A stretch of DNA of 64,000 nt from Metopolophium dirhodum. Taxonomy: Eukaryota > Arthropoda > Insecta > Hemiptera > Aphididae. The stretch spans positions 124,655,062-124,719,061 of the forward strand of contig NC_083560.1 of assembly GCF_019925205.1 (NCBI RefSeq), read 5' to 3'. The notes beneath the pieces are model-generated. The model was not told the origin of the DNA. It was given only the letters and a program-made list of their open reading frames with translations, and did not search any database. Position numbers and translations under genes: made by a program. This document shows positions 1 through 10,649 of the stretch, in pieces. Numbering within the stretch: the stretch's first letter is position 1; every line of letters starts with the position of its first letter.

Positions 1-730
1 TGACATATATAAAAAAAAAAAAACTAAAAAAATTGAAATTTGAATTGTCCGTAACCAGCTCAAAACGAGCCAAAAGTCAAAATATTTTGAAAATTTTATC
101 AAGTATAGGAATTAATAAAATAAACATTCAGTTAAATTTTCATGTTTCTATAGTTATTCGTTTTTGAATTAAAACAAAATAAAAAAATCACCACATGAGA
201 ATCGAGTGAATATCCAATATTATAAAAATATGAATTCAAACGCTCATAAAAGCTTAACATGACATACTTGTAAAGATTTTTCTTTTTATAAAGGTGGACA
301 AACTTACGAGAAAATCTTGTACTACATTTTCAAATCTTAGATTCGAAATGAAAAATGTTTATGTATTTCTAACTCAAAATAATATCTATAAAAAAAAATC
401 ATATTATAAAAATAAAACCGTGACCATGGATTTTTAATATTTTTCAAATGTCACTGTAACAATACATTAGGAGCCTTGTATTAAATTTCCAAGTTATTTA
501 ACCCAACAAATAAAATTTTATTGACATTCATAGAAAAAAAAAACTAAAAAAGTTGGAAACTGAAAATGCCCGTGAACAGTTCAAAACAAGTCTAAATATT
601 TTTAAAATTTTATCATTTATAGGAAATTCTAATATAAACAACTAGTAAACATTTCATGTACCTACGGTAATTTTTTTGAGAGTTACATCAAAAACCAAAA
701 TCGATTTTGTCGAAAACCAATTTATTTGGA
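1..730 (-). repeat. Interspersed high-copy repeat fragment (GATTCTGAG family)
   Basis: Truncated by the window edge. The text matches, with divergence, the interior of the copy at 46081-47330: both share the order of a 'GTCCGTAA-CAGCTCAAAA' block, an 'AACATTCAG' block and a 'CAAAAACCAAAATCGATTTT' block. No coding potential is seen. The family is unclassified; I use the orientation that starts with GATTCTGAGTG as plus. Confidence 0.6.
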
Positions 731-1187
731 TTAAATATTTATAATACTTAATCTATGTTTGTAACAGTATTATTTATTAAGTATTTGCGTATTTTTTTTT
801 TTAGACCTTATTGTCAGCATACAGTCATAGTGTTATTTTAGTATAATATTTAATGTAAAATAAAAAGTTGTTCTAATTAAATCAGTGTAACATACAAACC
901 ATAATACTAAACGTATATTATATGATACAGTTTCAACGAATTTAGATAAAATGCATAGCTAGGTAATAGATATTTCAATTCAAAAGAGATGAAAAAAATA
1001 TTATACTTACAATCTTTATAACAATACGTATATATGTATGTTGTATATTATATAATATTAATTGATTTTTATAATGAAAATAAATTTACATACTACTGTA
1101 TGCATAATTAAATAACTTTAAAACGTTCTATGAACTATTAACTAAATAGTTTATTCTTTGTTATCGTGTGAAATATAGAATGAAGAA
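731..1187. other. Upstream region of the threonine ammonia-lyase gene
   Basis: AT-rich DNA without an ORF. It should hold the promoter and 5' UTR of the gene starting at 1188, but I see no convincing TATA or initiator element. An untranslated upstream exon cannot be excluded. Confidence 0.4.
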
Positions 1188-1301
1188 ATGGAAGTCGAAG
1201 ATCCTTTCTGTCTGGAATCAAGTCCCCTAAAATTGACATTTGAGGATATAACGTCTGCCGCTTACAAGATAAAAGATGGTGTAATCAAGACAGCGTGTAC
1301 C
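1188..1301 (+). CDS. Threonine ammonia-lyase exon 1
   Basis: 38 codons from the chosen ATG, ending at a phase-0 donor (ACC|GTGAGC). Encodes the N-terminal helix segment containing LTFEDITSAAYKIKDGVIKT, which is typical of the family N-terminus ('I..A...I...I..T'). Confidence 0.9.
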
Positions 1302-4300
1302 GTGAGCATTTTGTATTATTTTATTGTTTTAAGTAGATATTTTATTTGATTTGACTATATTAATATTTAATAATTGTTCATTATTCGCGTGCAGAAATCG
1401 CATTTGTCCAGTCTTGTCAACATGGAACTTTATTTGAAAAAGGACTTTGTGCAGTACACCGGAAGGTATTATTAACAGATTATTTAAATCGAATGCAATA
1501 AACGTCTATTTAAATATATAAGGGCGTTTATATAATATACATAATATATACATAATATATAAATATTCAGTAGGTATATTACAGGTTATTCAGGTTATTT
1601 AGGTTTATTTTCAGTACCTATTACCTATATCTATAGTTATACTATTTGGTGAATGAAATACCTATCCTAGAAAACAATGACACTTCTAAAATATTGTGAA
1701 AACATTACCATTAATTCGAAATTTCGTCTTGGAATTGGCGAGGTCTAAACTCGGGCACTTTTAAATCGATTCTTGGGAGAAAAATCCCTCATGTATCACA
1801 AAAACTCGACAATAGCATATTATGTATGCATATTTTAATATATGATGTAATAACGTAAAAATACGATAAATATAAAAACGACTCCTGTCGATAGTTATAT
1901 TAAAATCGAATGTTAAAATAGTAAAATTACGCTATTACCTTCCTCCAGGTGTTCGGAGGGCTCTCGAGATAACATAATTGTATGTAAAAAGCACATAATT
2001 TAATTAAATAACTGCAATCAATATAAAATATTATATTAAATGCCTTACCTGATTCGCAGTTGCTTGTGGATTATGTTGTAGGAGTTTTAGGTAACACAAA
2101 GTAATAATTAAAAATACACAAATCGAAATAATAAACACACTGATTATTGTACAAGGAGTCCAGTTATCGATCGTAGAATTCGGTATTTTTTGAGGATGTT
2201 ACTCAGTCGGTTGATGCTCATGCACTAATTTAAGGGACAACACGGATATGCCGACCAGAAAGTGGTAGGCGGTTTTATCAAAGGTTTTTGTACTTCCCCG
2301 AACTAGATTTCTCTTCGGCGGCAAAGATTTTTTTTTTAAATTCCTTCTCTCTGGCAGCGTATAAGAAGTCCGCACGCCCTGCGCTACACGGGGCGTAATT
2401 ACGTGCCGATTTCTTAATTCATGATCGCATAATATAGATCATACATTATAAGTACGTTATAAGTTTTGCTTTTTGAGTAATTACTAAAAATCGAAAATAT
2501 TGTCGTGTATTGCAGCTTCAAGGAACGTGGAGCGTGCTATGCTCTGATGATGTTGTCCGACGAGCACAAGCGAAACGGCGTGATATCTGCGTCTTTGGGT
2601 AACCACGCACAGGCTCTATGTTACCATGGTAAGCGGCTAGGCGTGCCGGTGACGGTGGTTATGCCCACGGTTGCTCCGATAATAAAAATCGAGGCCTGCA
2701 GAAATTTTGGCGCAACCGTCATCATTAAGGGCATCAACATGAAGGAGTCCAAGCATATAGCTCTCCAGCTATCCAAAGAGAAAGACATCATTTACATCAA
2801 TGGGTACAGAGGATATTATGCTAATTTAGTAATGCTACAGCACCATATCATAATATGAATTTAAATATTTAATTTAACCACGCATTAGACATTTAAATCA
2901 AAATATTATATCGTAATAAATTATATCGTGTCAGGTTTCCGCCGCCGTCGCGTCAGATTGTTATATTATTATTCAATTTCTCGTTTTAGTCGGCCACTCA
3001 CCCCCAAATAATACTTACATATTTCTTCATATTTGTGTTTTTAACGATTTTCATTTTTCCCCATCAGAGTTCAATATTTGAGTATTAAATAAGTCTGAGA
3101 TTACTTACTTTCTACAGTAATCAATAAATATTAACATAATATAAAATATTTTGTATTTTCCATACAGGTACGATCACCCTCACATAATGGCCGGCCAAGG
3201 TACAGTGGGGCTTGAAATATTAGAAGACGTTCCGGACGCCGATGCGATCGTCGTTCCTGTCGGTGGTGGTGGTCTGCTGGCTGGAGTGTCATTGGCTGTC
3301 AAAACACTGAAAAAAGACTGCAAAATTATCGTGAGTATAATATTATGATTTTCACAGCACCGCGAAATAATGTCTGAAAAACAAAATTGTATTAAGTATT
3401 AAAATGGTTTGATGTATACCTTTACAACCTGTACATATTGTATTTTTCTCCAATGAGGATTTTATTATGTCTTTTTATATTTTTTTGTCAACAAAACTTG
3501 GAATAAATGTCAACATATAGTTCCATATTATTATGGAATCTTAATAAATAGAAAATGTTCTCTAAATTAAAATAATTTGGAGATATTGTGATTTTTCGAT
3601 TTTTATAATAAAATTTAAATGTGTTTAATTTCTATATAATATTATACAGGGTGATTCTTTTATCACAAAACACTCATTATTTCAAAAAGTATTAATGTTT
3701 TTAAAAATATTTTTTTGTATAGTTTCAAGTTGTTAAAAAACTGTTTTTATTAAAAAATTATATTTTTTATACTTATAATTTTTTAAATTTTTTTACTTTT
3801 TGAATGAAAAGATAGAGTTTTCATTTCATATTTCAAAGCAGATAATTTTTAGGATTTTGATTCATATAAATCGAATTTAGGCCGAGTAGTTTATGAGTTA
3901 TAAGTATTTAAAGTTTAGATGGGCAGAGTGCAGTGGTACGGGGTTATCCCGCAAAATGTTTGTCCACTATTGCGCTTTTCTAAACTTTAAATACATATAA
4001 CTCATAAACTACTCGTCATAAATTTGATTTTTATGTATTTTAATTATATATTTCAAAATACATTGAAAAATATTCTGTTTTTGAATATGAAATTAAAACT
4101 CTATATTGTTGTCTTTCAAAAATGTAAAAATACTTAAAAAAATACAAAGATAAAAAATATGATTTTTTAATAAAAACGTTGTTTTTTAATAACTCGAAAC
4201 TATGTAAAAAAATATTTTCAAAAACATTGATACTTTTTGAAATAATACGTGTTTCATGATAAAAGAATCTCCTTGTATAATAATATGTTTTTAAATGCAT

Positions 4301-7300
4301 TCAAATATAACTATACTAATTTATAGGTATAACACGGCGTATTGAGTAGGCAATTTAGCTACACAACTACAGCCATTCGCCATACGTAGCGAGAAAAACA
4401 TTTGATGTACTTTCTATATCTAAGATTATTATGATATTATTTTGGTGACTTGTCGGTATATGCCAAATGACAAGTAAATGTACATTATTATGTAACATGT
4501 TTAAGTCTATTCTGGACATTTTATATTCCATATGAATTTGTGTGTATTTAATCAGTAGATTTCTGAGGCACATTATGTCAATGAATATATTTATTGAAAT
4601 GACATAAAAGTATAATACCACCTGAAAAAAACTGCTTGCCATTAGTAAGACGGATTTTAACTTGGTAAAATTTTTTTCATACACATGTGCTATATTTGAA
4701 ACAATTTTTACTATTCATAAAATGATTTATGTTATATGTGTATAACAAAAAATGCTAATAAATAAGTTGAATAAAAAATTTGAAAAATTTTAATAATTAA
4801 AACATAGTCTATTTTGTTAATGAATCTGTAGAACCCGTTAACAAAATTAAAACCAGTCAAACCAAAATATAATTTATCCGTATTTTAATATCTTACATAT
4901 TATTATATGGTTTATTGAAAAACGTTAAAGTATATTCGTACGTATCCGAATACGGTGACATGTAACCTAGGCATTTGTAAAAATACATTAATTAAATTTT
5001 TTTGAATTTTGATTAGACCGTTTAAATTTAAAATTAAATTTATATTATAGATATTATAATATTATAATATTATTATTATTATTTATATTATTATTATATA
5101 TATACAATTGAATAGTTGAGGTCCCGAATAATTACAAAATATTATCATTCGAATTTTGATTTTAATGCATCAACAAATGAGCGTGGCTTGTGAATCACTT
5201 TATATAATATTACTTTTTATATGTATTGTATAAAGCGCCATTATGATAGTAATATGTTATACTTTTAATATATTATTATTATTGAGAAACAACATGCGAC
5301 TTTGGTTATTTGAATGTTATCAGAATATAATTCCATATTTTATTGTTTTCAGGGCGTTGAATCCGACCGCGTGCCGAGTTTCACTAAAGCCATGGAACAC
5401 GGTAGTCCGATTACCGTCGATGGCAAAAGCACGCTGGCCGATGGCTTGGCCGTGCCTAGAGTCGGGTGCAACGCGTTTGCCACGGCCGCAGGTTTGGTCG
5501 ATAAAATGGTAAGTGTGCGTCGTCCAAATCGGTTTTGTTCAGGCTAAGGTCCTGGCTATAATTATATATCCAATCACTTTCTCCGAGCACAACAACACAC
5601 AAACATTAAAAATATAAAAATTTGAGAAAATTATTGCATTAGAGCTAGGTCCAAGGTCTGATCCAGGGTTGTACTTGAACCCATTCGACCCATTATTATG
5701 AAAAACACCAGTACTATACAATTATTAGCTACCTTAACTTGTAGAACTTCATTATTGACTTTTGGCTACTCATGAATCACCATAATCAATAGGAAGGTGG
5801 TGATGAATGTTTTTAAAATATTAATTTATTTGAGGTAATATTAGTAGTATTAATTGTTCTTTATTTGTATTGTACTTTAAATCATAAATCATAGGTAAAA
5901 TTTAGAGTATAAATGTGAATAAAGTGATGGATAGATGGATTTTTTCACTTGGGTACATAATAATTTAAGGAATAATGAGTTATTTAATAAGTAGGTAACT
6001 CATGCTTAGTAGATATATTTACAACTATTTATTCTTTGGTTATACTTAAACCTTAATGATGATTGAGTCATTGTTTTGGGTTATTGGCAACGGCCATACT
6101 TTTTTTTTTTTTTACAAATTTTCATGTTGTAACAAATTTAAAATTTAAATTATTTTCTGACTTTTATTTTAGATCTTAAACATAGCGATGAATTTGTTGA
6201 TTTTACAATGAAGTATGTTTTTTGTCTGTCATCAACTTTTGGGATATTTTTTGATAAGAAAGTGAATTCTTAGTGGAGTATTAAAGAGGTCAAAATTGAT
6301 TTAATTTTTTTTTAACTAATAACTGTAGATTTTCACCAAATATTAATACAATCATATAATAATATCATACGTGATACAATTTTCTTTAATTCTCTAATAA
6401 GTAATCAACTGTTATAGCAGTATAATATTGCTTCATTCTCATCACATTGTAATTTTGGACGATAGTACTGTCATAATATTTCAAATATGGTCAAAACATG
6501 GAAATTCATTACACTACACGTGGCTTGGCTCGTGTGCTGTCGTTCAACTTGAGCCACTAAAGTTGGTTTGGTATTATTTATTGAGTACCTATCATAGTTG
6601 TGATGTGGGAATGGTTATACTTGGCACAGCGTGAGGTGCGCCGAGCGGCTCGTGTTCCCACAACGCTGTTCTTTGGTAGTACCGAGAGTCACGGGCCACG
6701 AACCGAGAGCCGAGCCGAGCTGTTTCGTTAGGATTCGTTAGTTTTTGTTAGGTTTAGTGAGGTTTAATTCAACCTAACGTCGCTAACGTCATTGGCCTGC
6801 AGTAATATTTAGATTTAAATTAATTCGATAACGACAGCGCCATCTAGTGCTGCCAAATTATTTTTAACTCTAACGTGTGCGTTAAGAACTGGCCCTCAGA
6901 GCTGTTTAATTTCCTAGTCAGATAGCGCTGTCGTATACGATTTGCAATGATGAAAGGGATGTGAAAAAATTACTTTTGAGGAAAATTTATTGAGGAGTCC
7001 CAGCTCAGGCGTACCTTGAGTCCAATTATCCTCAATATTTTCCCACGTGAAATATTTCAACCAGAAAGAAAGGACATTATATCATTGTAAAATGTGCAAT
7101 ATAACTTGAAAAAGTTGTGATAATAAAATAATTGCATCACTGATTTATAATACTATATCATTATATTAATTGTATAATACTATAGATTGTAATGGTATAG
7201 TGAGTAGTATCAGCGGGCGAGAGATATGTTTTTAATAGAATTATATATTTTTGTTATTTATAAGCTATAAATAAAATATAAAGAACAATGATCCGGAAAA

Positions 7301-10300
7301 TATGTCATCATTACGCACACCAAAACATGTGTGTATTATAATAGTCACAATATTATTGTTTTTTTCTTGTGATATCGACGACGTTGCTGCAACTTTTCAC
7401 GGATTACTTCGGAAACATCGCCATCGTTTATTAATTAATTAATGACCTACAACAATTTACGAAACCTCAGGAAACCGGAGACAACTTCCATAGCTATCGC
7501 TAGTGTATATGTGTAGACTCCGCCACTCCTGGTGGCATGATAGTCTACATTTAGTTTTTACAACTGGTTTGGTCGATAAGGGACAGACAGGGCATGCCCC
7601 ACCTTATTTCTGTATTGTAGTCACAATCTTTCTATATCTTTTTATCGTGTATGGGGACCACAAAGTCTTAGCTAGAATATCCCACCCACTAACATTTGAT
7701 CCGACACAGTGAAACAACGGATAACTGTGTATTTAAACTCGCATGTATTGATAGCGTCGAAACTATCTTTGTCTAGATTGTTGTTACGGAGGAATGGATA
7801 TCGATGGCAATTCTACGACTCGTCGAGTCGGAGAAGTGCGTAGTGGAAGGCGCCGGAGCCATTGGACTAGCAGCCGTGTTGTCTGGTACTTTGGATGAGT
7901 TTGCGGGAAAAAAGTGAGTGGGTAGTATAATAATCGTAGTCAAATCGCTGATTTTAATGTGATAGAATATTAGTCGTTCCCAGGCCTCTACCCTTATCAC
8001 GATTTATGGACCGCAAACCTCTCTAGAAGATTTTTGAATTAAAAATGGACGTATAATAATATTGATATGTTTTATAGCCAATTAATATATACTAGGTACG
8101 GAAGTGGTATTGTTTTAAAAATAAAACAATATAACATATTTTGTGGGGGGGGGGCATTAAATAAGCTATTAATAATAATAAATTATCAATACGGAAAATT
8201 AATTGGCTCTAAAAACTATAATAATATTATATTAAATGTATTATAAAATAAAAGTAAATTAAATTAATAAATACTAATAATGATTAAATATGTTTAAGAG
8301 GACGATGCCCACACACATAAATTGTGGATGAAAACCATGGCATGGGAAAAAGAATCTTACAGAGTACAATCAAAGTTGATAAGCTAAATGTACATGATCC
8401 AAAGATTTATTTAGTCGAAAACTTTTGCTACTTAAATATTCATTATAACATTGAAGCATTTTTTTGGCTATAAAGTGTCTCCTGCTACATAAAAACACAC
8501 ACACAATTTTAAGATCAATCTAAGAGCTATTAAAGTTTGAAAAAACTAAGAATGATGGCTATTATCATTATAATTTTTTTTTTGTACGACTAATACATAA
8601 TAATATAATATATATATTAGTTGTACAAAAAAAAATATTTTGATATAATCAAAAAAAATTAAAACTCAGATATTCAATCATTGATAAAAAAGTTGTCAAG
8701 TTATGTTATTATTTTTTGCTCAGTAATAAATCGAGAAAGTTTATTTTCATAAATTAAAATAATATATAATTATATTATTATTATGCTGTAATTGCAATAA
8801 TACGTTATTCCTAATATTATTAACTTTTATTACCACACACACACTTACCTTATTTTGCCTTTAGCTCATGTTGAAATTTGGGCCTCAGTGACGGCCTGAC
8901 ATTAATAAAATGTTGAATGTGATAGGCTTATGATGTAAATAATATTATGAACGTTGGCTTTGCTTGACAGGTAATCTAATCTGGTGGTGGTGATTATTCT
9001 TCCTTTTTAAATCTGTTTAAATGGTTTTTAAGTAGCGCAAAACCATGCCGTTCAGTCGATAATATTATAAATTAATTTTAGGCGAATTAACGTAAATTGT
9101 AAATAATGGATTTTAGTTTATTAAATCATGTCATAAAAGTCATCGAACGATTAGAATAATTATTAGCTGTTGTTTTAATATATTGACGTTATTTTCAGAG
9201 TCGTTTTGTTGCTGTGCGGTGGCAACATCGATACGTCCATACTGGGAAGGTGTTTGGACAGGGGACTGGCCATCGACGGTAGACTGGTCAAGTTCCACTC
9301 GACTTTAAGCGACAGGCCTGGTGGAATTGCGGAATTGTGCAGAATTTTGGCAACAATTGGCGTTTGCGTGAAAGACATCATACACGAAAGGGCTTGGCTG
9401 TCGGACGACGTGTTCAGCGTTAGGGTCAGTGTGTGAATTGAACGGTTTTTTTTTTTTAAATTATAATTTAAATCATTAGTTTTTCGATAAAAGTATATAT
9501 TAATAAAATAAATGGTAAGGCACTTTCAATGATACTATATCATAATGAATTTGGATTTCACTCAAAACTGAATGTAATAATCAGCTGAAAAATACCAGCG
9601 TTTCAAAATTTGACTCATCTTGTGATGTGGCCAGTCCGAATGTCGGTCTGGGCTCGCCAACCTAGTAGCTACCCACGTGGTTTTTATGTTTATTATTTAT
9701 GAGAGCCAAACGCCAAAATGTCGTGATGTTTAAATGTGATTTTATTATTATTTACTTTTTATCATATTATAATATAGAATATTATTGTTAACATTTATAT
9801 TAAGAGGACGTAACACTGGCATTTGTTGTCTCGGTCTTACAAGTTTAGCTTTGTTAGTTTAAAAATTGGGGAGAATCAAGGTATGAAACTTGATGGTAGG
9901 AATATGATCTGTGTTTGTATGTGGGTATTTTACAATAATTCAGTTTTTAAGTGAATTAACAGCATTTTTAATTTACGCTATATTATAATACACTCAAAAC
10001 TGGCTAAAAAAATCGAACAATCGAAAAAACCCAGATGACCACATACAAACACATATAATGCTCTTACCATCAAATTTATTAATAGGTTGATTCACTATAA
10101 TTATTAAACATACGGTGCTAAACGTGATTCTCTGAGCGTAAATTTCATAGACATATTTGCTATGATACGCACTTGTATGACGGGAACAATAAATGCCCGT
10201 CTTAAATTCTTTTAACTTCAAAAATAAAATGGTATCCAGCCAATGAAATCCTATGGTTTTGTGTTTGGCTTCTGAAAAATATTAATTATTAAGGCACAAC

Positions 10301-10497
10301 ATTATTTTCAAAGGCGATCTGATTTATACGAGACGTATTAATAAACTGTGACCCGAATGTCGTATGCTTATCTGTTACAGGTCAAAGTGGTATGCGAGAC
10401 TAGAGACTTGAGACACGCCCGTCTGCTGCAGGAGGTGATATCGAAAAACTACAGTTCTTCCGTGTTCGGCGACATACCCTTACCCAAAATTCTTTGA
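1188..10497 (+). CDS. L-threonine ammonia-lyase (threonine dehydratase), eight exons, complete
   Basis: PLP enzyme that deaminates L-threonine (and usually L-serine) to 2-oxobutanoate (pyruvate) and ammonia. Exons 1188-1301, 1395-1465, 2516-2803, 3168-3330, 5353-5508, 7777-7913, 9199-9424 and 10381-10497 all have GT-AG borders and join without a frame break into 423 codons plus TGA, close to the usual family length. Visible landmarks are TGSFKERGA with the Schiff-base lysine at about residue 64, SASLGNHAQA at about 86-95, the phosphate-binding GGGGL at about 190-194, CGGN at about 316-319, and a C-terminal ACT-type region from about residue 345 (FHSTLSDRPGGIAELCRIL). The start was chosen because the ATG eight bases upstream is in a frame that soon stops. 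Animal serine racemase is the nearest alternative, but it lacks the ACT region. No clear mitochondrial targeting peptide is seen. In aphids the product could feed isoleucine synthesis by Buchnera. Confidence 0.95.
1395..1465 (+). CDS. Threonine ammonia-lyase exon 2
   Basis: Acceptor GTGCAG, donor AG|GTATTA, phase 2. Encodes LVNMELYLKKDFVQYTG, the family's 'L-KxE..Q-TGS' approach to the active-site lysine. The intron splits the serine codon of TGSFKERGA. Confidence 0.9.
2150..2420. other. GC-richer block inside threonine ammonia-lyase intron 2
   Basis: This stretch is clearly less AT-rich than the rest of the intron (for example CTTCGGCGGCAAAG and CTACACGGGGCGTAATTACG). No open frame of useful length is seen in it. 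It may be an old mobile-element relic or a regulatory block. Confidence 0.3.
2516..2803 (+). CDS. Threonine ammonia-lyase exon 3 (PLP lysine)
   Basis: Acceptor TTGCAG, donor GG|GTACAG. Carries SFKERGA with the PLP lysine, then SASLGNHAQA and the substrate-domain segment PVTVVMPTVAPIIKIEACR. The splice leaves two bases of a glycine codon that exon 4 completes. Confidence 0.95.
3168..3330 (+). CDS. Threonine ammonia-lyase exon 4 (glycine-rich loop)
   Basis: Acceptor ATACAG, donor ATC|GTGAGT, phase 0. Encodes YDHPHIMAGQGTVGLEI and the PLP phosphate-binding loop PVGGGGLLAG, both diagnostic of the threonine dehydratase / serine racemase family. Confidence 0.95.
3647..4275. mobile_element. 629-bp palindromic MITE (mariner/Tc1-like ends) in intron 4
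   Basis: The two halves are inverted copies of each other over most of the length. Ends read CAGGGTGATTCTTTTATCA and, on the reverse strand, CAAGGAGATTCTTTTATCA, each next to a TA dinucleotide as in IS630/Tc1/mariner insertions. Inner arms share the AAAGTATTAATGTTTTTAAA block and the TAGTTTATGAGTTATA block. The central loop lies near 3915-3970. No ORF is present, so the element is non-autonomous. Confidence 0.8.
5353..5508 (+). CDS. Threonine ammonia-lyase exon 5
   Basis: Acceptor TTTCAG, donor ATG|GTAAGT, phase 0, 52 codons. Contains GVESDRVPSF, ITVDGKSTLADGLAVPRVG and NAFATAAGLVDKM. This matches the family's 'GVE...P' and 'T-ADGLAV...G' blocks. Confidence 0.95.
6184..6310 (+). repeat. Decayed GATTCTGAG-family fragment
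   Basis: Shares 'GCGATGAAT', 'GATTTTACAATGA', 'TGTCTGTCATCAACTTTT' and 'AAGTGAAT' in the same order as the better copy at 28764-29334. It lies in intron 5 of the threonine ammonia-lyase gene. Confidence 0.5.
6831..6934. repeat. Short inverted-repeat element, about 104 bp
   Basis: Left arm ACGACAGCGCCATCTAG, right arm reverse complement ACGACAGCGCTATCTGACTAG. It lies in intron 5 of the threonine ammonia-lyase gene in a locally GC-richer patch. A clean target-site duplication could not be fixed. Confidence 0.5.
7777..7913 (+). CDS. Threonine ammonia-lyase exon 6
   Basis: Acceptor TCTAG, donor AA|GTGAGT, phase 2. Encodes the 'V-EE.I..AI' segment (VVTEEWISMAILRLVE) and CVVEGAGAIGLAAVLSG, the conserved 'EGAGA..LAA' helix. 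Confidence 0.93.
8574..8636. repeat. Short hairpin
   Basis: Arms TTTTTGTACGACTAATA and TATTAGTTGTACAAAAA flank an AT-rich loop of about 20 bases. One mismatch in the arms. It lies in intron 6 of the threonine ammonia-lyase gene. Confidence 0.6.
9199..9424 (+). CDS. Threonine ammonia-lyase exon 7 (end of catalytic domain, start of ACT)
   Basis: Acceptor TTTCAG, donor AGG|GTCAGT, phase 0. First codes for VVLLCGGNID, the conserved C-terminal strand and GGN motif of the catalytic domain. It then codes for FHSTLSDRPGGIAELCRILA and IHERAW, which match the ACT-like domain of catabolic-type threonine dehydratases. Confidence 0.93.
10381..10497 (+). CDS. Threonine ammonia-lyase exon 8 (terminal)
   Basis: Acceptor TTACAG, 38 codons plus TGA. 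Completes the ACT domain (VKVVCETRDLRHARLLQEVI). The AATAAA hexamer at 10497-10502 overlaps the last base of the stop codon; a second one lies near 10630. The 3' UTR could therefore be very short. Confidence 0.92.
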   Translation, partial: VKVVCETRDLRHARLLQEVISKNYSSSVFGDIPLPKIL

Positions 10498-10502
10498 ATA
10501 AA
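10497..10502 (+). terminator. Possible poly(A) signal overlapping the stop codon
   Basis: AATAAA begins on the final A of the TGA stop. More AATAAA-like sites follow at about 10626-10640 (TAAATAAATAAA), which is the likelier functional cluster given normal UTR lengths. Confidence 0.4.
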
Positions 10503-10649
10503 GCATTTACGTTTTTATTTTTTTCATTAGGGTTTGATATTTCATTATAATATATTATTACTTAACACTAGCGCGCGTTACTACTATAATTGACATAAAC
10601 TATTGAACTATTGACATTATGTCTTATAAATAAATAAACGCTTTATTTT

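Noticed and set aside
5243..5547. Two further plus-strand open frames and one minus-strand frame over exon 5 of the threonine ammonia-lyase gene
   Set aside because: They overlap the real exon in other frames or read through the intron; only the frame joined at 5353-5508 fits the family.
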